In this document: one piece after another, positions 25,573-33,484 of the stretch
Numbering within the stretch: the first letter of the stretch is position 1
Layout: every line of letters starts with the position of its first letter
Source: Crossiella sp. S99.2
GTDB lineage: Bacteria; Actinomycetota; Actinomycetes; Mycobacteriales; Pseudonocardiaceae
Assembly: GCF_023094165.1 (NCBI RefSeq)
Contig: NZ_JALMDK010000013.1
Location: forward strand, 216,415-280,414
DNA: 64,000 bases
Reading direction: 5' to 3'
The notes under the pieces: model-generated
Databases searched by the model: none
Told to the model about the DNA's origin: nothing
The model's input: only the letters and a program-made list of their open reading frames with translations
Program-made: the position numbers and the translations under genes

Positions 25573-27251
25573 GTGCGGCCGGGGACCCGACGCCGGGTCA
25601 ACAGAGGCTGGCGGACTGTGCCGAGGGGGTGTTCGACGCGCTGTACCGCGCCGATCTGGACACCCTGCTGGCCCGCTGCGGCCCACGCGCGAAGCTGCGG
25701 GACAAGGTGGTCCGCCGGGCGGACAAGCTGCTCGCCAAGCTCGCGGGCAGCGCGGAGGCGGTCCAGCCGGGCGAGGGTCCCTTGCTTATCGCGGCCTGTC
25801 TCACCTGGGGCCGCAACCAGGCCGGGATCGCCACCAACACCACCAACGCCGTCCGCAAGTTCCGGCGCTACCGGCGATTCGCCCAGCTGCCGCTGGAAAT
25901 CCTGGTCCGCACCGACCGCACCGTGCCCGATGACGACCGGGTGATCTCGGTGCTGGCCCGCACGCTGTGCCTGCGCACCAGGGTGAGCGAGGCGGTCGCC
26001 GGTCAGGAGCCCGAACTGATCCTCAACATGGTGCTGCCCGCCATCGTCGCCGCCCTGGGCCCGGCCCATCCCGCCGAGGACAGGCTGACCGAGGTCGCCC
26101 TCGACGTGCTGGACCGGGGCGCCGAACTGGCCGCCGCGCACCTGCTGACCCGCCGCCGCGCCGGCGTCGGCGACCCCGGGCTACCGGTGCTCGGCAACGC
26201 CGACTTCCTGATCCGCATCGCCGCCTACCGGGTGGCCATCCAGGAACAGCACGGCCAGGAACCGGCGCCGCTGGCCCAGTCGGTGACCGAGCTGTCCACG
26301 GTGCTGCGCAAGGCGATGACCACGGTCGAGGACCGCCCCAACCGCCGCAGCGCCGGTGAACCGGACGTGGCCATCGCGCTGAACCGGTACGCCGAGCACC
26401 TCGGCGCGGTGGCCGGCAACCCGGCGCGCGAGGCGGTCCGGGCGGTGCACGCGGTGCTCAACCACCGCCTCGGCCTGACCGAGCCTCCGCACCAGGCCCT
26501 GGCCGACCTCAGCGACCTGCCCGCCCCCGCCGCCGAACACCCCACTCGCCGGCTGGAAGCCGAACACCTGGTCGGCTGGCTGATCGCGGGCCTGTTCCGC
26601 GGCGCGGGCCCGGAAGCCCGCGGCCCGCTGCTGAACTGGCTGGACGGCAAGCATACCCCCGACGAGCCAAGGCATTTGCCCCTGCTGGTGCGCAGACTGC
26701 GCATCGCGATCAAGATCCTGGAACAGGTCCCGGAAGCCGCCGCACCCCGCCCCGCCGGCCTGTCCCCCAGCCGTTTCCAGGCTCTGCTCGCCCAGCTCAC
26801 CGCCAGGATCGACCCCGGCCAGCTCACCGGACGGTCCACTGTGGACGCCCACTATGTGCCACTGGCCACTCTCCCTCCACTGTGGACAGATCGGCACCCA
26901 GCCAGGGAACTGGTCGGCTCCCACCTCCGGATCCAGCTCGGCACCCGCCCCGGCAGCGAGCACCAGGCCGCCCTGGTGGCCGGGCACGGGGTACGCGCGC
27001 CACAGCAGTTCGTGCACAAAGCACTGGTGTTCCAGGAAGAACCGTGCTGCCCGGAACCCCGGCCGGAGCGCGGCGACCGCCCCCGGGAACCGGTCCCGGA
27101 CACGGAGGTCTGCCCGCACCGCCCGTGGGGCGAGGTCGGCCGGGTCGAGAACTACCACACCCTCGGCCGCTCGATCGGCTGCAGCGCCGACGCCGCCCGC
27201 CAGCAACTCCGGCGCTACCAAGGCCCCTGGCCCGAACTGCTGTGGCCCTAG
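25569..27251 (+). CDS. Hypothetical helical-repeat protein
   Basis: 560 aa, translationally coupled to the preceding gene (ATGA, 25569-25572). No family recognised. It is almost all alpha-helical; segments such as VAIALNRYAEHLGAVAGNP resemble TPR-like hairpins, and the pattern is reminiscent of the larger protein at 27447-29477 (there HHLHNYASYLTTHPDREADL). A Cys cluster near the C-terminus (EEPCCPEP, EVCPHRPWG, IGCSAD) might bind metal. The last codons and the stop fall inside the first unit of the tandem repeat at 27229-27430, so the repeat has shaped the C-terminus. Confidence 0.7.
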   Translation: MSAAGDPTPGQQRLADCAEGVFDALYRADLDTLLARCGPRAKLRDKVVRRADKLLAKLAGSAEAVQPGEGPLLIAACLTWGRNQAGIATNTTNAVRKFRRYRRFAQLPLEILVRTDRTVPDDDRVISVLARTLCLRTRVSEAVAGQEPELILNMVLPAIVAALGPAHPAEDRLTEVALDVLDRGAELAAAHLLTRRRAGVGDPGLPVLGNADFLIRIAAYRVAIQEQHGQEPAPLAQSVTELSTVLRKAMTTVEDRPNRRSAGEPDVAIALNRYAEHLGAVAGNPAREAVRAVHAVLNHRLGLTEPPHQALADLSDLPAPAAEHPTRRLEAEHLVGWLIAGLFRGAGPEARGPLLNWLDGKHTPDEPRHLPLLVRRLRIAIKILEQVPEAAAPRPAGLSPSRFQALLAQLTARIDPGQLTGRSTVDAHYVPLATLPPLWTDRHPARELVGSHLRIQLGTRPGSEHQAALVAGHGVRAPQQFVHKALVFQEEPCCPEPRPERGDRPREPVPDTEVCPHRPWGEVGRVENYHTLGRSIGCSADAARQQLRRYQGPWPELLWP

Positions 27252-27430
27252 CGGACCGGCCCGAACCGCGCGGGCCGTAGGCCACCGGCCGGAACGGCTG
27301 GCCCTGACCCACCGGCCCGAACTCCGCTGGGCCAATCCCACCGCCCGAGCCACGCGGGCCTTAGGCCACCGGCCGGAACTCCGCTGGCCCACACCCAACG
27401 CCCGGACCACGCTGACCCAAACCCACGGCC
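27229..27430. repeat. Degenerate ~28-bp minisatellite, about seven units
   Basis: Units of 27-29 bases begin GGCCCGAAC, GGCCGGAAC or GCCCGRRCC and end near CCACC/CCAAC; starts are about 27229, 27258, 27287, 27314, 27343, 27371 and 27400. The first unit encodes the end of the plus-strand gene including its TAG, and the array runs to just before the stop of the convergent gene at 27447. No spacers of unique sequence, so not CRISPR. It fills the whole gap between the two genes. Confidence 0.75.
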
Positions 27431-27446
27431 CGGCCCGTTTCTGCCC

Positions 27447-29477
27447 CTAGCCGAGCAGCGCCAGCCTGGCCCGCAACCCGACCAGGCGATCGTGGTGGCT
27501 GTAACTGCTCTCGTCCCCATCGGTGACCAGCCGGGCCCACTGCTCCGCGATCCCCAGCAACCGCCCGGCCAACGCCACCTCGCCTGCCCCCGCGACCCCC
27601 TGTTCCACCGCGGTCAGCAACGCGGGCACCGCGAGCAGGCAGAAATGCGCCGCGGGCTCACTCACCTGTCCCAGCAACGCGACGGTGTCCTCCTCCGCCA
27701 GCGCCCGCGAGATCCAGTCGAACCCCATCCCCGCCCACTGCCGGGCCAGCTCCGCCCGCCCGCTCTCGGCGGCCAGCGCGCTCAGCGTGGTCGTCGCCCG
27801 GGAGGCGATCTGCAAGGACTGCCGCAACGGCAGGAAACTCCGGGTCCGCTGCCAGTACCGCGTTCTGGCCGGGATCACGGTCTGCGCGAAAAGCTCGACC
27901 CCCGCGACCAGATCGGCCTCCCGATCCGGATGCGTGGTCAGGTAGGAGGCGTAGTTGTGCAGGTGATGCCCCACCGACAGGTCGGCATCCCCTTCGCTGC
28001 CAACGGGTTCCAGCACCCGGCGGTAGGCAGCCCAGGTCTCCTGCAACCAGTCGTCCAGCTCCGCAGGCGGCGGCAACTTGCCATCCGGATCGGTCGCGTT
28101 CGTCCGCCGGACAATGTTGATCTCCACATTGGCCGAGGAGATCGCCTCCGCCGCCGCCCCCCGGTCCACCACCCCGGCCTCGGTCAGCTCCACGCATCGC
28201 TCGACCTGGCTCATCAACTCGGCCAGCGGCTCGGCCAGGTCGTGCCGCCGGTCGTGCCGCAGGGTGTGCACGGTCATGTCGGCCACCCGACAGCGTCCCA
28301 GCACGGTCACCGGATCGTCCGCTCCCAGGCTCTCGGTGGCCAGCAACGCCACCTGGGCCAGCAACGGCACGATCCCCGCCCGGGTCCGCTCCCGCGCCCG
28401 CACGTCGAACCGGACCTGCCGCAACACCGCGAGCAATCCGAGCACCACCGCCCGCCGCGCCGGCACCGGCAACCCGCTCAGGTCGGTGGCGCGGGGGATG
28501 CGTGGCAGGACGTCGACGGCGTCGGCTTCGCCGTCGAGCAGGTGCCCGAGCTGTTCGACGTAGCGGCCCAGCACCTCGGTGGGGGGCACCAGGGCTTCGA
28601 CGGCGAGTTGGCCGGGGGCGCGCTCGCTCAGCCAGAGGTGGCTGGAACTCTGCCGGGTGCCGATGGCCATCAGCTGCCGCAGCAACCGATCCACGATCTC
28701 CTCGGGCGCGCTGAGTCCCAGCCCGCGCACCGTCCGGTCGGCGAGATCCAGTTCCCGGGGCCGCGACGCCGACCCGCCGCTCGCCGACCCGCCGCTTGCC
28801 GACGCTCCGGACGCGCCGCCGCCGTTCCGCACCTCGGCGTCGCCGCCGGTCTCCGGCTGCGGCCTGCCCACCTCGCTCCGGGTCAGCGGCAGCGCGGCGA
28901 TCGACTCGGCCAGCGGCAACTGCCACTCGACGAGGAGTTCGCGCTGGATCGTGCGGGCCCGGATGGCCGCGGCGACCAGTGCGGGCTGGGTCCGGAACGC
29001 CTCCAGCACCAGCGCCGCCCAGGCCACCACCCGCAACCGGGCGGGCAGGGGTGTGCCGTCCGCGGCCACCAGCAGGGCGAGTGCGGCCTCGATCGCGTCG
29101 GCGACCGGGTCCAGCAGCCGGTTCGCCGCGGTCAGCACCACGGCGGCCTTGGTGTCGGGGCCGAATCGGTTGAGGGTGGCGTTCGGGATCTCGTTGGGCA
29201 GGGCGCCGCCGGGGCGGGTGACCGCGACCCGGTCGACGATGGCCCAGTCCGCCTCGCCGTCCACCGCGGTGTCCGCCCGTCTGCCGGGCATCGGCGCGCC
29301 GCGGGCGATCTCGGACAGCGTGAGCTTGTTGTAGTCGCAGACCCAGGTGCGGGCGCCGAAGGGTCCGCGCGTCCAGGGAACGCCGAAGAGCGGGGCGAGT
29401 TTACGAGCCAGCCGGGCCGGGACGATCTCCGACCTGACCTCGGGAATGTCCGGAATCTCGGCGGGAAGCAGGCCCAT
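27447..29477 (-). CDS. Hypothetical large helical protein
   Basis: 676 aa; ATG 29477 has a near-ideal AAGGAG ribosome site. Not recognised. The first ~110 residues contain a compact segment (GPFGARTWVCDYNKLTLSEI) that may be a small separate domain. Residues ~225-250 are a Gly/Ser/Ala linker (GGGASGASASGGSASGG). The rest is amphipathic helix pairs resembling TPR or related solenoids (LGADDPVTVLGRCRVADM, HHLHNYASYL). No membrane segment. It is convergent with 25569-27251 and divergent from 29577-30572. Membership in the neighbouring system is a guess from position and helical likeness. Confidence 0.7.
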   Translation of the reverse strand: MGLLPAEIPDIPEVRSEIVPARLARKLAPLFGVPWTRGPFGARTWVCDYNKLTLSEIARGAPMPGRRADTAVDGEADWAIVDRVAVTRPGGALPNEIPNATLNRFGPDTKAAVVLTAANRLLDPVADAIEAALALLVAADGTPLPARLRVVAWAALVLEAFRTQPALVAAAIRARTIQRELLVEWQLPLAESIAALPLTRSEVGRPQPETGGDAEVRNGGGASGASASGGSASGGSASRPRELDLADRTVRGLGLSAPEEIVDRLLRQLMAIGTRQSSSHLWLSERAPGQLAVEALVPPTEVLGRYVEQLGHLLDGEADAVDVLPRIPRATDLSGLPVPARRAVVLGLLAVLRQVRFDVRARERTRAGIVPLLAQVALLATESLGADDPVTVLGRCRVADMTVHTLRHDRRHDLAEPLAELMSQVERCVELTEAGVVDRGAAAEAISSANVEINIVRRTNATDPDGKLPPPAELDDWLQETWAAYRRVLEPVGSEGDADLSVGHHLHNYASYLTTHPDREADLVAGVELFAQTVIPARTRYWQRTRSFLPLRQSLQIASRATTTLSALAAESGRAELARQWAGMGFDWISRALAEEDTVALLGQVSEPAAHFCLLAVPALLTAVEQGVAGAGEVALAGRLLGIAEQWARLVTDGDESSYSHHDRLVGLRARLALLG

Positions 29478-29535
29478 CCGCACTCCTTGACTCGGGTAGC
29501 ACATTGTGGATCTTACGACACGGTGATTCGTACTC

Positions 29536-29574
29536 AGTCGCTCGCGACTTTTTTCGTTCCCGTAGGATTACGGG
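29536..29574 (+). promoter_or_regulatory. Leader with terminator-like hairpin and ribosome-site hairpin
   Basis: In the 99-bp divergent gap, AGTCG/CGACT (29536-29540, 29545-29549) closes a CTCG tetraloop and runs into six T residues (29549-29554), like a small intrinsic terminator on the plus strand. Directly after it CCCGTA (29559-29564) pairs with TACGGG (29569-29574), leaving GGAT in the loop; this is the only ribosome-binding-like sequence before ATG 29577. The arrangement suggests leader control of the downstream gene, provided transcription starts upstream of 29536. Confidence 0.4.
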
Positions 29575-29576
29575 TC

Positions 29577-30572
29577 ATGAAACCCAGTGACGGACCACCG
29601 CAGCGCGTACCCGCCTGCGTTGACGTTGCCGCGGTGCTGGCTGCCATCTGGCATGAAGCGCTCCCACACCGTGCCGCGATCCACCGCGCCCTGGCCACCA
29701 CCCGGTGCGATCTGCGGCTGCGCTCCCCCGGCTTCGGCCTGGACGGCGACTGCGCCTGCCGGGACTTCCTGGTCGACATGCTCGTCGAGTGCGACCAGGC
29801 CCTGGCCGAACGGGCCACCGAACTCCGCAACCCACTCGGCGCGGCCCGGGTGCACATGCGGCTACGCGCCGCCCCGGACTGGATCCGCCGCCGCCGGACC
29901 GCCATGGGCGCCCAGGCCAGGGTGGACCGGATCCGCATCGGCGCCAGGGCCCGCACCCTGCCCGACGAGTTCCACCGCGCCCTGCTGGAGTACCTGGTTG
30001 ACGAGGCAGGCTCGATGGCCCCGCTGGACAACCAGGCCGAGCTGATCCACCGCCTGTCCCACCGCTGCGCCCGGGAGTTCGGCGGCAGCGCCGAGCAGCA
30101 CCTGCCCCGGGTCGCCGCCGGCCTGGCGCTGATCGAACGCCACTGCCGGTCCGGGCCCAGGGTCAACATCGGCACCAGGGACAAGCCCGACCACGTCACC
30201 TGGTGGGACCGCTACATAGACCGCCCGCTGGGCCGCCGCCCGCGCCGCGCCCTGCTCTCGACCTCCACCGCCCAGGACGGGCTGGACGCCAGGGCCGACC
30301 TGCACGGCGCCAACCTGACCAGGGACAACACCGCCGACACCGACGACACGGTCCTGGCCGTGTTGCACGAAGCCCTGCGCCGCCAGCCCGAAGACCCCGC
30401 CGCCGCCCTGCGCACCGGCATCTCCGCCCTGGTCGCCCACGACCTGCTCGCCGAACCCACCGCCAAGGCCCTGCTGACCGACCGCTCCCGCTTCGCCACC
30501 GCGACCCGGGAACTGGTCAGTCTGTGGCTCCGGCAGGCGGCCAGGTTCCGCCCGCCGCTGACCGGTCACTGA
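29577..30572 (+). CDS. Hypothetical protein, Arg-rich
   Basis: 331 aa, ATG 29577. No family recognised. Mixed helical protein, very rich in Arg and His, with Cys in TTRCDLRL, DCACRDFL, HRCAREF and RHCRSG, and a conserved-looking WWDRYIDRPLGRRPRR stretch. The helical part from ~55 to ~210 (DFLVDMLVECDQALAERATE onward) is soluble and the C-terminus (TKALLTDRSRFATATRELV) is helical too. The frame stays open far upstream, antisense to the neighbouring gene, but coding character begins at this ATG. The basic character would suit nucleic-acid binding; that is only a suggestion. Confidence 0.65.
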   Translation: MKPSDGPPQRVPACVDVAAVLAAIWHEALPHRAAIHRALATTRCDLRLRSPGFGLDGDCACRDFLVDMLVECDQALAERATELRNPLGAARVHMRLRAAPDWIRRRRTAMGAQARVDRIRIGARARTLPDEFHRALLEYLVDEAGSMAPLDNQAELIHRLSHRCAREFGGSAEQHLPRVAAGLALIERHCRSGPRVNIGTRDKPDHVTWWDRYIDRPLGRRPRRALLSTSTAQDGLDARADLHGANLTRDNTADTDDTVLAVLHEALRRQPEDPAAALRTGISALVAHDLLAEPTAKALLTDRSRFATATRELVSLWLRQAARFRPPLTGH

Positions 30573-30678
30573 TCCGGCCACTGAGCCGGCCACGCCGGTC
30601 GTCTCCGCCGGTCGCCGCGCGGCGAGCGGGTCCGCGCGGGTCACAGCGGCGAGCGAAGGTGCAGCGGGATGCCGGCCG

Positions 30679-30764
30679 TGCTTGGGCTGAGGTGCGACGG
30701 GCTTGGGCTGAGGTGGGGCGGGCTTGGGCTGGGGGGGAGGCGGGCTTGGGCTGGGCTGGGGCGG
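30679..30764. repeat. Tandem repeat, four ~21-bp units (GGCTTGGGCTG)
   Basis: Four units of 21-22 bases, each beginning (G/T)GCTTGGGCTG, at 30679, 30700, 30721 and 30743, decaying into further TTGG-rich sequence to about 30800. It lies in the 352-bp stretch (30573-30924) that otherwise holds no gene I can support, only GC-rich hairpins near 30585-30650. Confidence 0.7.
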
Positions 30765-30830
30765 TTGGTTGCAGTTGGCTGCGGTTGGTGGGCGGCTTGG
30801 GATCCGCGGGATTTGGCGCCTCCTCCCTGC

Positions 30831-31019
30831 GGCTGGGCGCTTCCTTGTCGTGGCTGGGTCTGTTCGTCGCGTGGCTGGGTCTGTCCTTTCGTGGCCAGGC
30901 GTCTCCTTTGCGTGGCTGGGCATCTCACTTTGGGTGGCTGGGCGTCTCCTTTCTGCGGCTGGGTGCTTCTTTCGCGTAGGTGGGCGCCTTCTTGGTGCGG
31001 CTGGGCGTCTCCAGTGGGT
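30831..31019. repeat. Tandem repeat, nine ~21-bp units (GGCTGGGCGTCTCC)
   Basis: Nine imperfect units of 20-22 bases starting GGCTGGG(C/T), consensus GGCTGGGCGTCTCCTTT then G/T/C bases. The same 21-base period and GGCT..GGG start as the array 70 bp upstream suggests a common origin. Being a multiple of three, it is read through by the minus-strand DinB-like frame, where it yields a seven-residue repeat of the type KEAPSRR/KETPSHP. Confidence 0.75.
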
Positions 31020-31407
31020 GGGTTGAAGCCTCCTTGTCAGGTTGCGGGGACCGGGGGTTTCCACGGCTGCAGCCAGGGGTGGGTGCCCAGCCTTCTACCG
31101 CGGACCGCAGGGGGAAGAAGGTGGCGCCCTCGACGGATTCGCGGACGATGTCGGCGTGTCCCATGACATGGGCGTCCTGGTATTCCGACGGGTCGCCCCA
31201 GACGTGGCCGGGGTCGGTGATGATCGCGGTCGAGTGGTGCTCGGTGCTGGTCAGGCCGCCGATGGTGAGCGAACTCGCCGAGGCGGCGGTGCGGGCCTGG
31301 TCGTCGGTGAGGCCGTGCGCGGCAATGCGCACGGCGTGGCGTTGTGCCGCAAGGAAAGCCAGTAGCTGGGCGGATTCCTCGTGGTGCAGTGGTGGGCGGG
31401 CCGGCAT
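30925..31407 (-). pseudogene. Truncated DinB/DUF664-like gene read into a tandem repeat
   Basis: ATG 31407 with AAGGTGGG upstream. The first ~45 residues match the start of mycothiol-dependent DinB-type proteins (ESAQLLAFLAAQRHAVRIAA, GLTDDQARTAAS, LTIGGL). The usual four-helix bundle of ~160 residues is then lost: the HHxxxVE-type metal motif is only partly suggested (STEHHS), and the remainder (about 35 residues) is an artificial heptad tail encoded by the 21-bp array. Total 160 codons. I judge it a decayed gene rather than an active transferase, but an expressed short protein cannot be excluded. Confidence 0.6.
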
Positions 31408-31494
31408 GAGCCCACCTTGGCAGGACCATCGAAAAAAGGCCCATGGGTTATCCACAGGCCCGAGTTATCCACAGGGCGGGGTTTCGCGGGTTGC

Positions 31495-32928
31495 TCAGCG
31501 CTCGACGATGGTGAAACCGTGGGGCACGGCCTTGGCGAGGAACAGCGGCGCCTTGCCCAGGGCCGGACGTGCGGACCGCCAGAGGGTGGACTCACGTTGT
31601 TCCCGCATCGCCGCCGACAGCGCGCCCAGGTCGAACTCCCGGCGCAGGGCACCGCTGGAGGCGAGCATGTGAATGGCCTCGTAGACCGATTCGGTGATGC
31701 TGGACAGCGGAGCGGCGCTGGCCCCGAAACGGTCCCGGTAACGATGGAGAAAGGCGGTGTTGGTAGCGGAGTCGACCTCTTGGAAGTAGCTGAAGGCGCT
31801 GTACACGCCCTGCGCGGCGATGCCGCCGGTCAGCTCCCGGGTGGACTCGTCGAAGGCCATGGACAGCGTCCGGCAGCGGGACCGCAGACCCGCGGCATGG
31901 CTCTGGCGCTCGAAGTGGGCTTCGTCGGAGCCGACGAAGGTGGAGATCACCAGGCTGGCGCCGGTGCTGATGATCTCCTCGATGATGTCGGCGAAGTCCT
32001 TGGTGCCCAAGGGTTTGTACCGTTCGGCGACGACCGAGCCACCGAGCTGTTCGATGATCCGGCGGGCCTCGCGGTTGCACACCCGCGGCCAGACGTAGTC
32101 ATCGCCGCACAGGAAGGTGCGGCCGCCGGTCTCGGCGACCAGCGAGGGCAGCGCGGCGCGCAACTGGGCGGAGGGTCGTTCGCCCAGGCGCACCACGCTG
32201 GGTGAGAACCGGCCGCCCTCGTTGATCGGCGTATGTACCAGAAGAACGCCCAATTTCCTGGCCCACTTGGCCAGGACCGGAAACACCGCGGAGGTGCAGT
32301 TGGTGACCACGACCCGGCAACCGTCGGCGCGGACCAGGCGCTGGAACTGCTCGGCGCCGATGTCCGGCGAGCTGGCGTCGTCGCGGACCACGACCTGGAG
32401 ATGGCAGCCGTCCACGCCGCCGTCGGCGTTGACCTCGTCGGCGGCCATCCGGGCCAGGTTCTCGGTGGTGCCACCGAAGATGCTGGCCGGGCCGGACTTG
32501 CTGACCAGTACCCCGATCCGGATCGTGCTCGGTCCGGCCAACTCCTCAAGGGGGTCATAGCCACGTTGCCGCAGTAACCAGGTGACCGCGTCGTCCGGCA
32601 CCTCGACGCCCAGCCGCACGGTGGTGCCGCGACCGCCGTTGGTCAGTGTCATGGTGCAGGAGACCCGGCCGGGCCAGGGCACCTGCTGCTCGATGACGAT
32701 CTTGTGCGGCGGGTTGAGATAGGCGATGCGACCCACGGCCTCGATGGTCGGGCTCTGCGGATCGGAGGGGTTGACCGGAAGCTCGAAGCGGACCAGGCCG
32801 CCGACCATGAACGCGTCGTAGTCGGCGCCGAAGAGCCAGCCGGCTTCCTTGTCCTGTCCCAGCAGTCCGAAGACGTCCCCCGGTGGCAGGGCGACGTCCC
32901 GCTGCTGAGTCAGTACGAGGTTCCCCAC
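31495..32928 (-). CDS. SRPBCC domain fused to AmiC/Peripla_BP_6-type amide-binding domain
   Basis: 477 aa, GTG 32928. Residues 1-~125 form a SRPBCC/AHSA1-like fold (VALPPGDVFGLLGQDKEAGW, VGRIAYLNPPHKIVIEQ, GGRGTTVRLGVEV), the small hydrophobic-ligand domain commonly paired with ArsR regulators. From ~133 on it is a complete branched-chain-amino-acid/amide-type periplasmic-binding fold (IRIGVLVSKSGPASIFGG, NADGGVDGCHLQVVVRDD, ITESVYEAIHMLA), as in AmiC, FmdD or UrtA. No signal peptide: the binding fold stays inside the cell, as in AmiC. It overlaps the ArsR gene (19 bp) and faces the amidase, so it is probably the amide sensor of the locus. Confidence 0.85.
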   Translation of the reverse strand: MGNLVLTQQRDVALPPGDVFGLLGQDKEAGWLFGADYDAFMVGGLVRFELPVNPSDPQSPTIEAVGRIAYLNPPHKIVIEQQVPWPGRVSCTMTLTNGGRGTTVRLGVEVPDDAVTWLLRQRGYDPLEELAGPSTIRIGVLVSKSGPASIFGGTTENLARMAADEVNADGGVDGCHLQVVVRDDASSPDIGAEQFQRLVRADGCRVVVTNCTSAVFPVLAKWARKLGVLLVHTPINEGGRFSPSVVRLGERPSAQLRAALPSLVAETGGRTFLCGDDYVWPRVCNREARRIIEQLGGSVVAERYKPLGTKDFADIIEEIISTGASLVISTFVGSDEAHFERQSHAAGLRSRCRTLSMAFDESTRELTGGIAAQGVYSAFSYFQEVDSATNTAFLHRYRDRFGASAAPLSSITESVYEAIHMLASSGALRREFDLGALSAAMREQRESTLWRSARPALGKAPLFLAKAVPHGFTIVER

Positions 32929-33260
32929 CTGCGCTGTTCCGCCTCCGGATCGCGGTGCTTAGCCGAGATCGTAGCGAGTCCGTCCAGCGACGCTCCGTAC
33001 AGGGTGCTCAGGAACGCCACCACGTCATTGATCGGCTCGACCCGCAGGGAGTAATAGCGATACTTGCCCGCCCGGCGCTCCTGCACCATGCCGGCCTCGC
33101 GCAACACCTTGAGCTGCATCGACACCGCGGTGCGGCCGATGTGCTCGATGTGTCCGGCCAATTCGGTCACGGTCAGCTCGCCGTGCTCGCGCAGGAGGCT
33201 GAGCACGGTCCGACGGGTGTCGTCGGCCAACGCGTCAAATGCGGACGCACCACCGCCCAC
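32910..33260 (-). CDS. ArsR-family winged-helix regulator
   Basis: 116 aa from GTG 33260, the usual ArsR size; the frame is open to 33365, but that part encodes intergenic-looking sequence. Winged-helix landmarks: FDALADDTRRTVLSLL, LTVTELAGHI, RTAVSMQLKVLREAGMV, RRAGKYRYYSLR. It lacks the Cys-based metal sites of arsenic sensors and matches the branch that pairs with SRPBCC proteins (SdpR-like). It is cotranscribed with the SRPBCC-AmiC fusion and divergent from the amidase across 224 bp, so it most likely represses the amidase promoter, relieved through the fusion protein (inference). Confidence 0.88.
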   Translation of the reverse strand: MGGGASAFDALADDTRRTVLSLLREHGELTVTELAGHIEHIGRTAVSMQLKVLREAGMVQERRAGKYRYYSLRVEPINDVVAFLSTLYGASLDGLATISAKHRDPEAEQRRWGTSY

Positions 33261-33406
33261 AGCAACCACCCACCAAGCTCGCTCGGCCCCCACGACCGCC
33301 CCAATTTGATCACTGTAGGCGATCCACCGGGAAGGCAGCAAGACAAGTGGGTGATTCTCCGCCACTCATCCGGAGCAGACTGGACAGACGTTCGCGTCAA
33401 GATCCA

Positions 33407-33435
33407 TTGACACGTAACGGGTAGGTCAATACGCT
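33407..33435 (+). promoter_or_regulatory. Sigma-70-like promoter of the amidase operon
   Basis: TTGACA at 33407-33412, a 17-base spacer, and TACGCT at 33430-33435, about 50 bp before the amidase ATG. The same stretch has an inverted pair TTGAC/GTCAA (33407-33411 and 33425-33429), so an ArsR dimer bound there would cover the promoter. Confidence 0.6.
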
Positions 33436-33484
33436 TCGGTAACTCGGATTTTCCACTATCGCACGCTGGAGGGGATTTTCGGCC

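Noticed and set aside
27492..29576. Upstream extension of the plus-strand gene at 29577
   Set aside because: The open frame is antisense to 27447-29477 and its product is Gln/Arg/Pro-rich without protein-like character; coding features begin at ATG 29577.
27229..31019. Repeat arrays as CRISPR
   Set aside because: Units are contiguous and degenerate with no unique spacers, and no cas genes are present.
33261..33365. 35 extra N-terminal residues for the ArsR regulator near 33260
   Set aside because: They fall in the divergent control region, lack likeness to ArsR and have no better ribosome site; GTG 33260 gives normal length.
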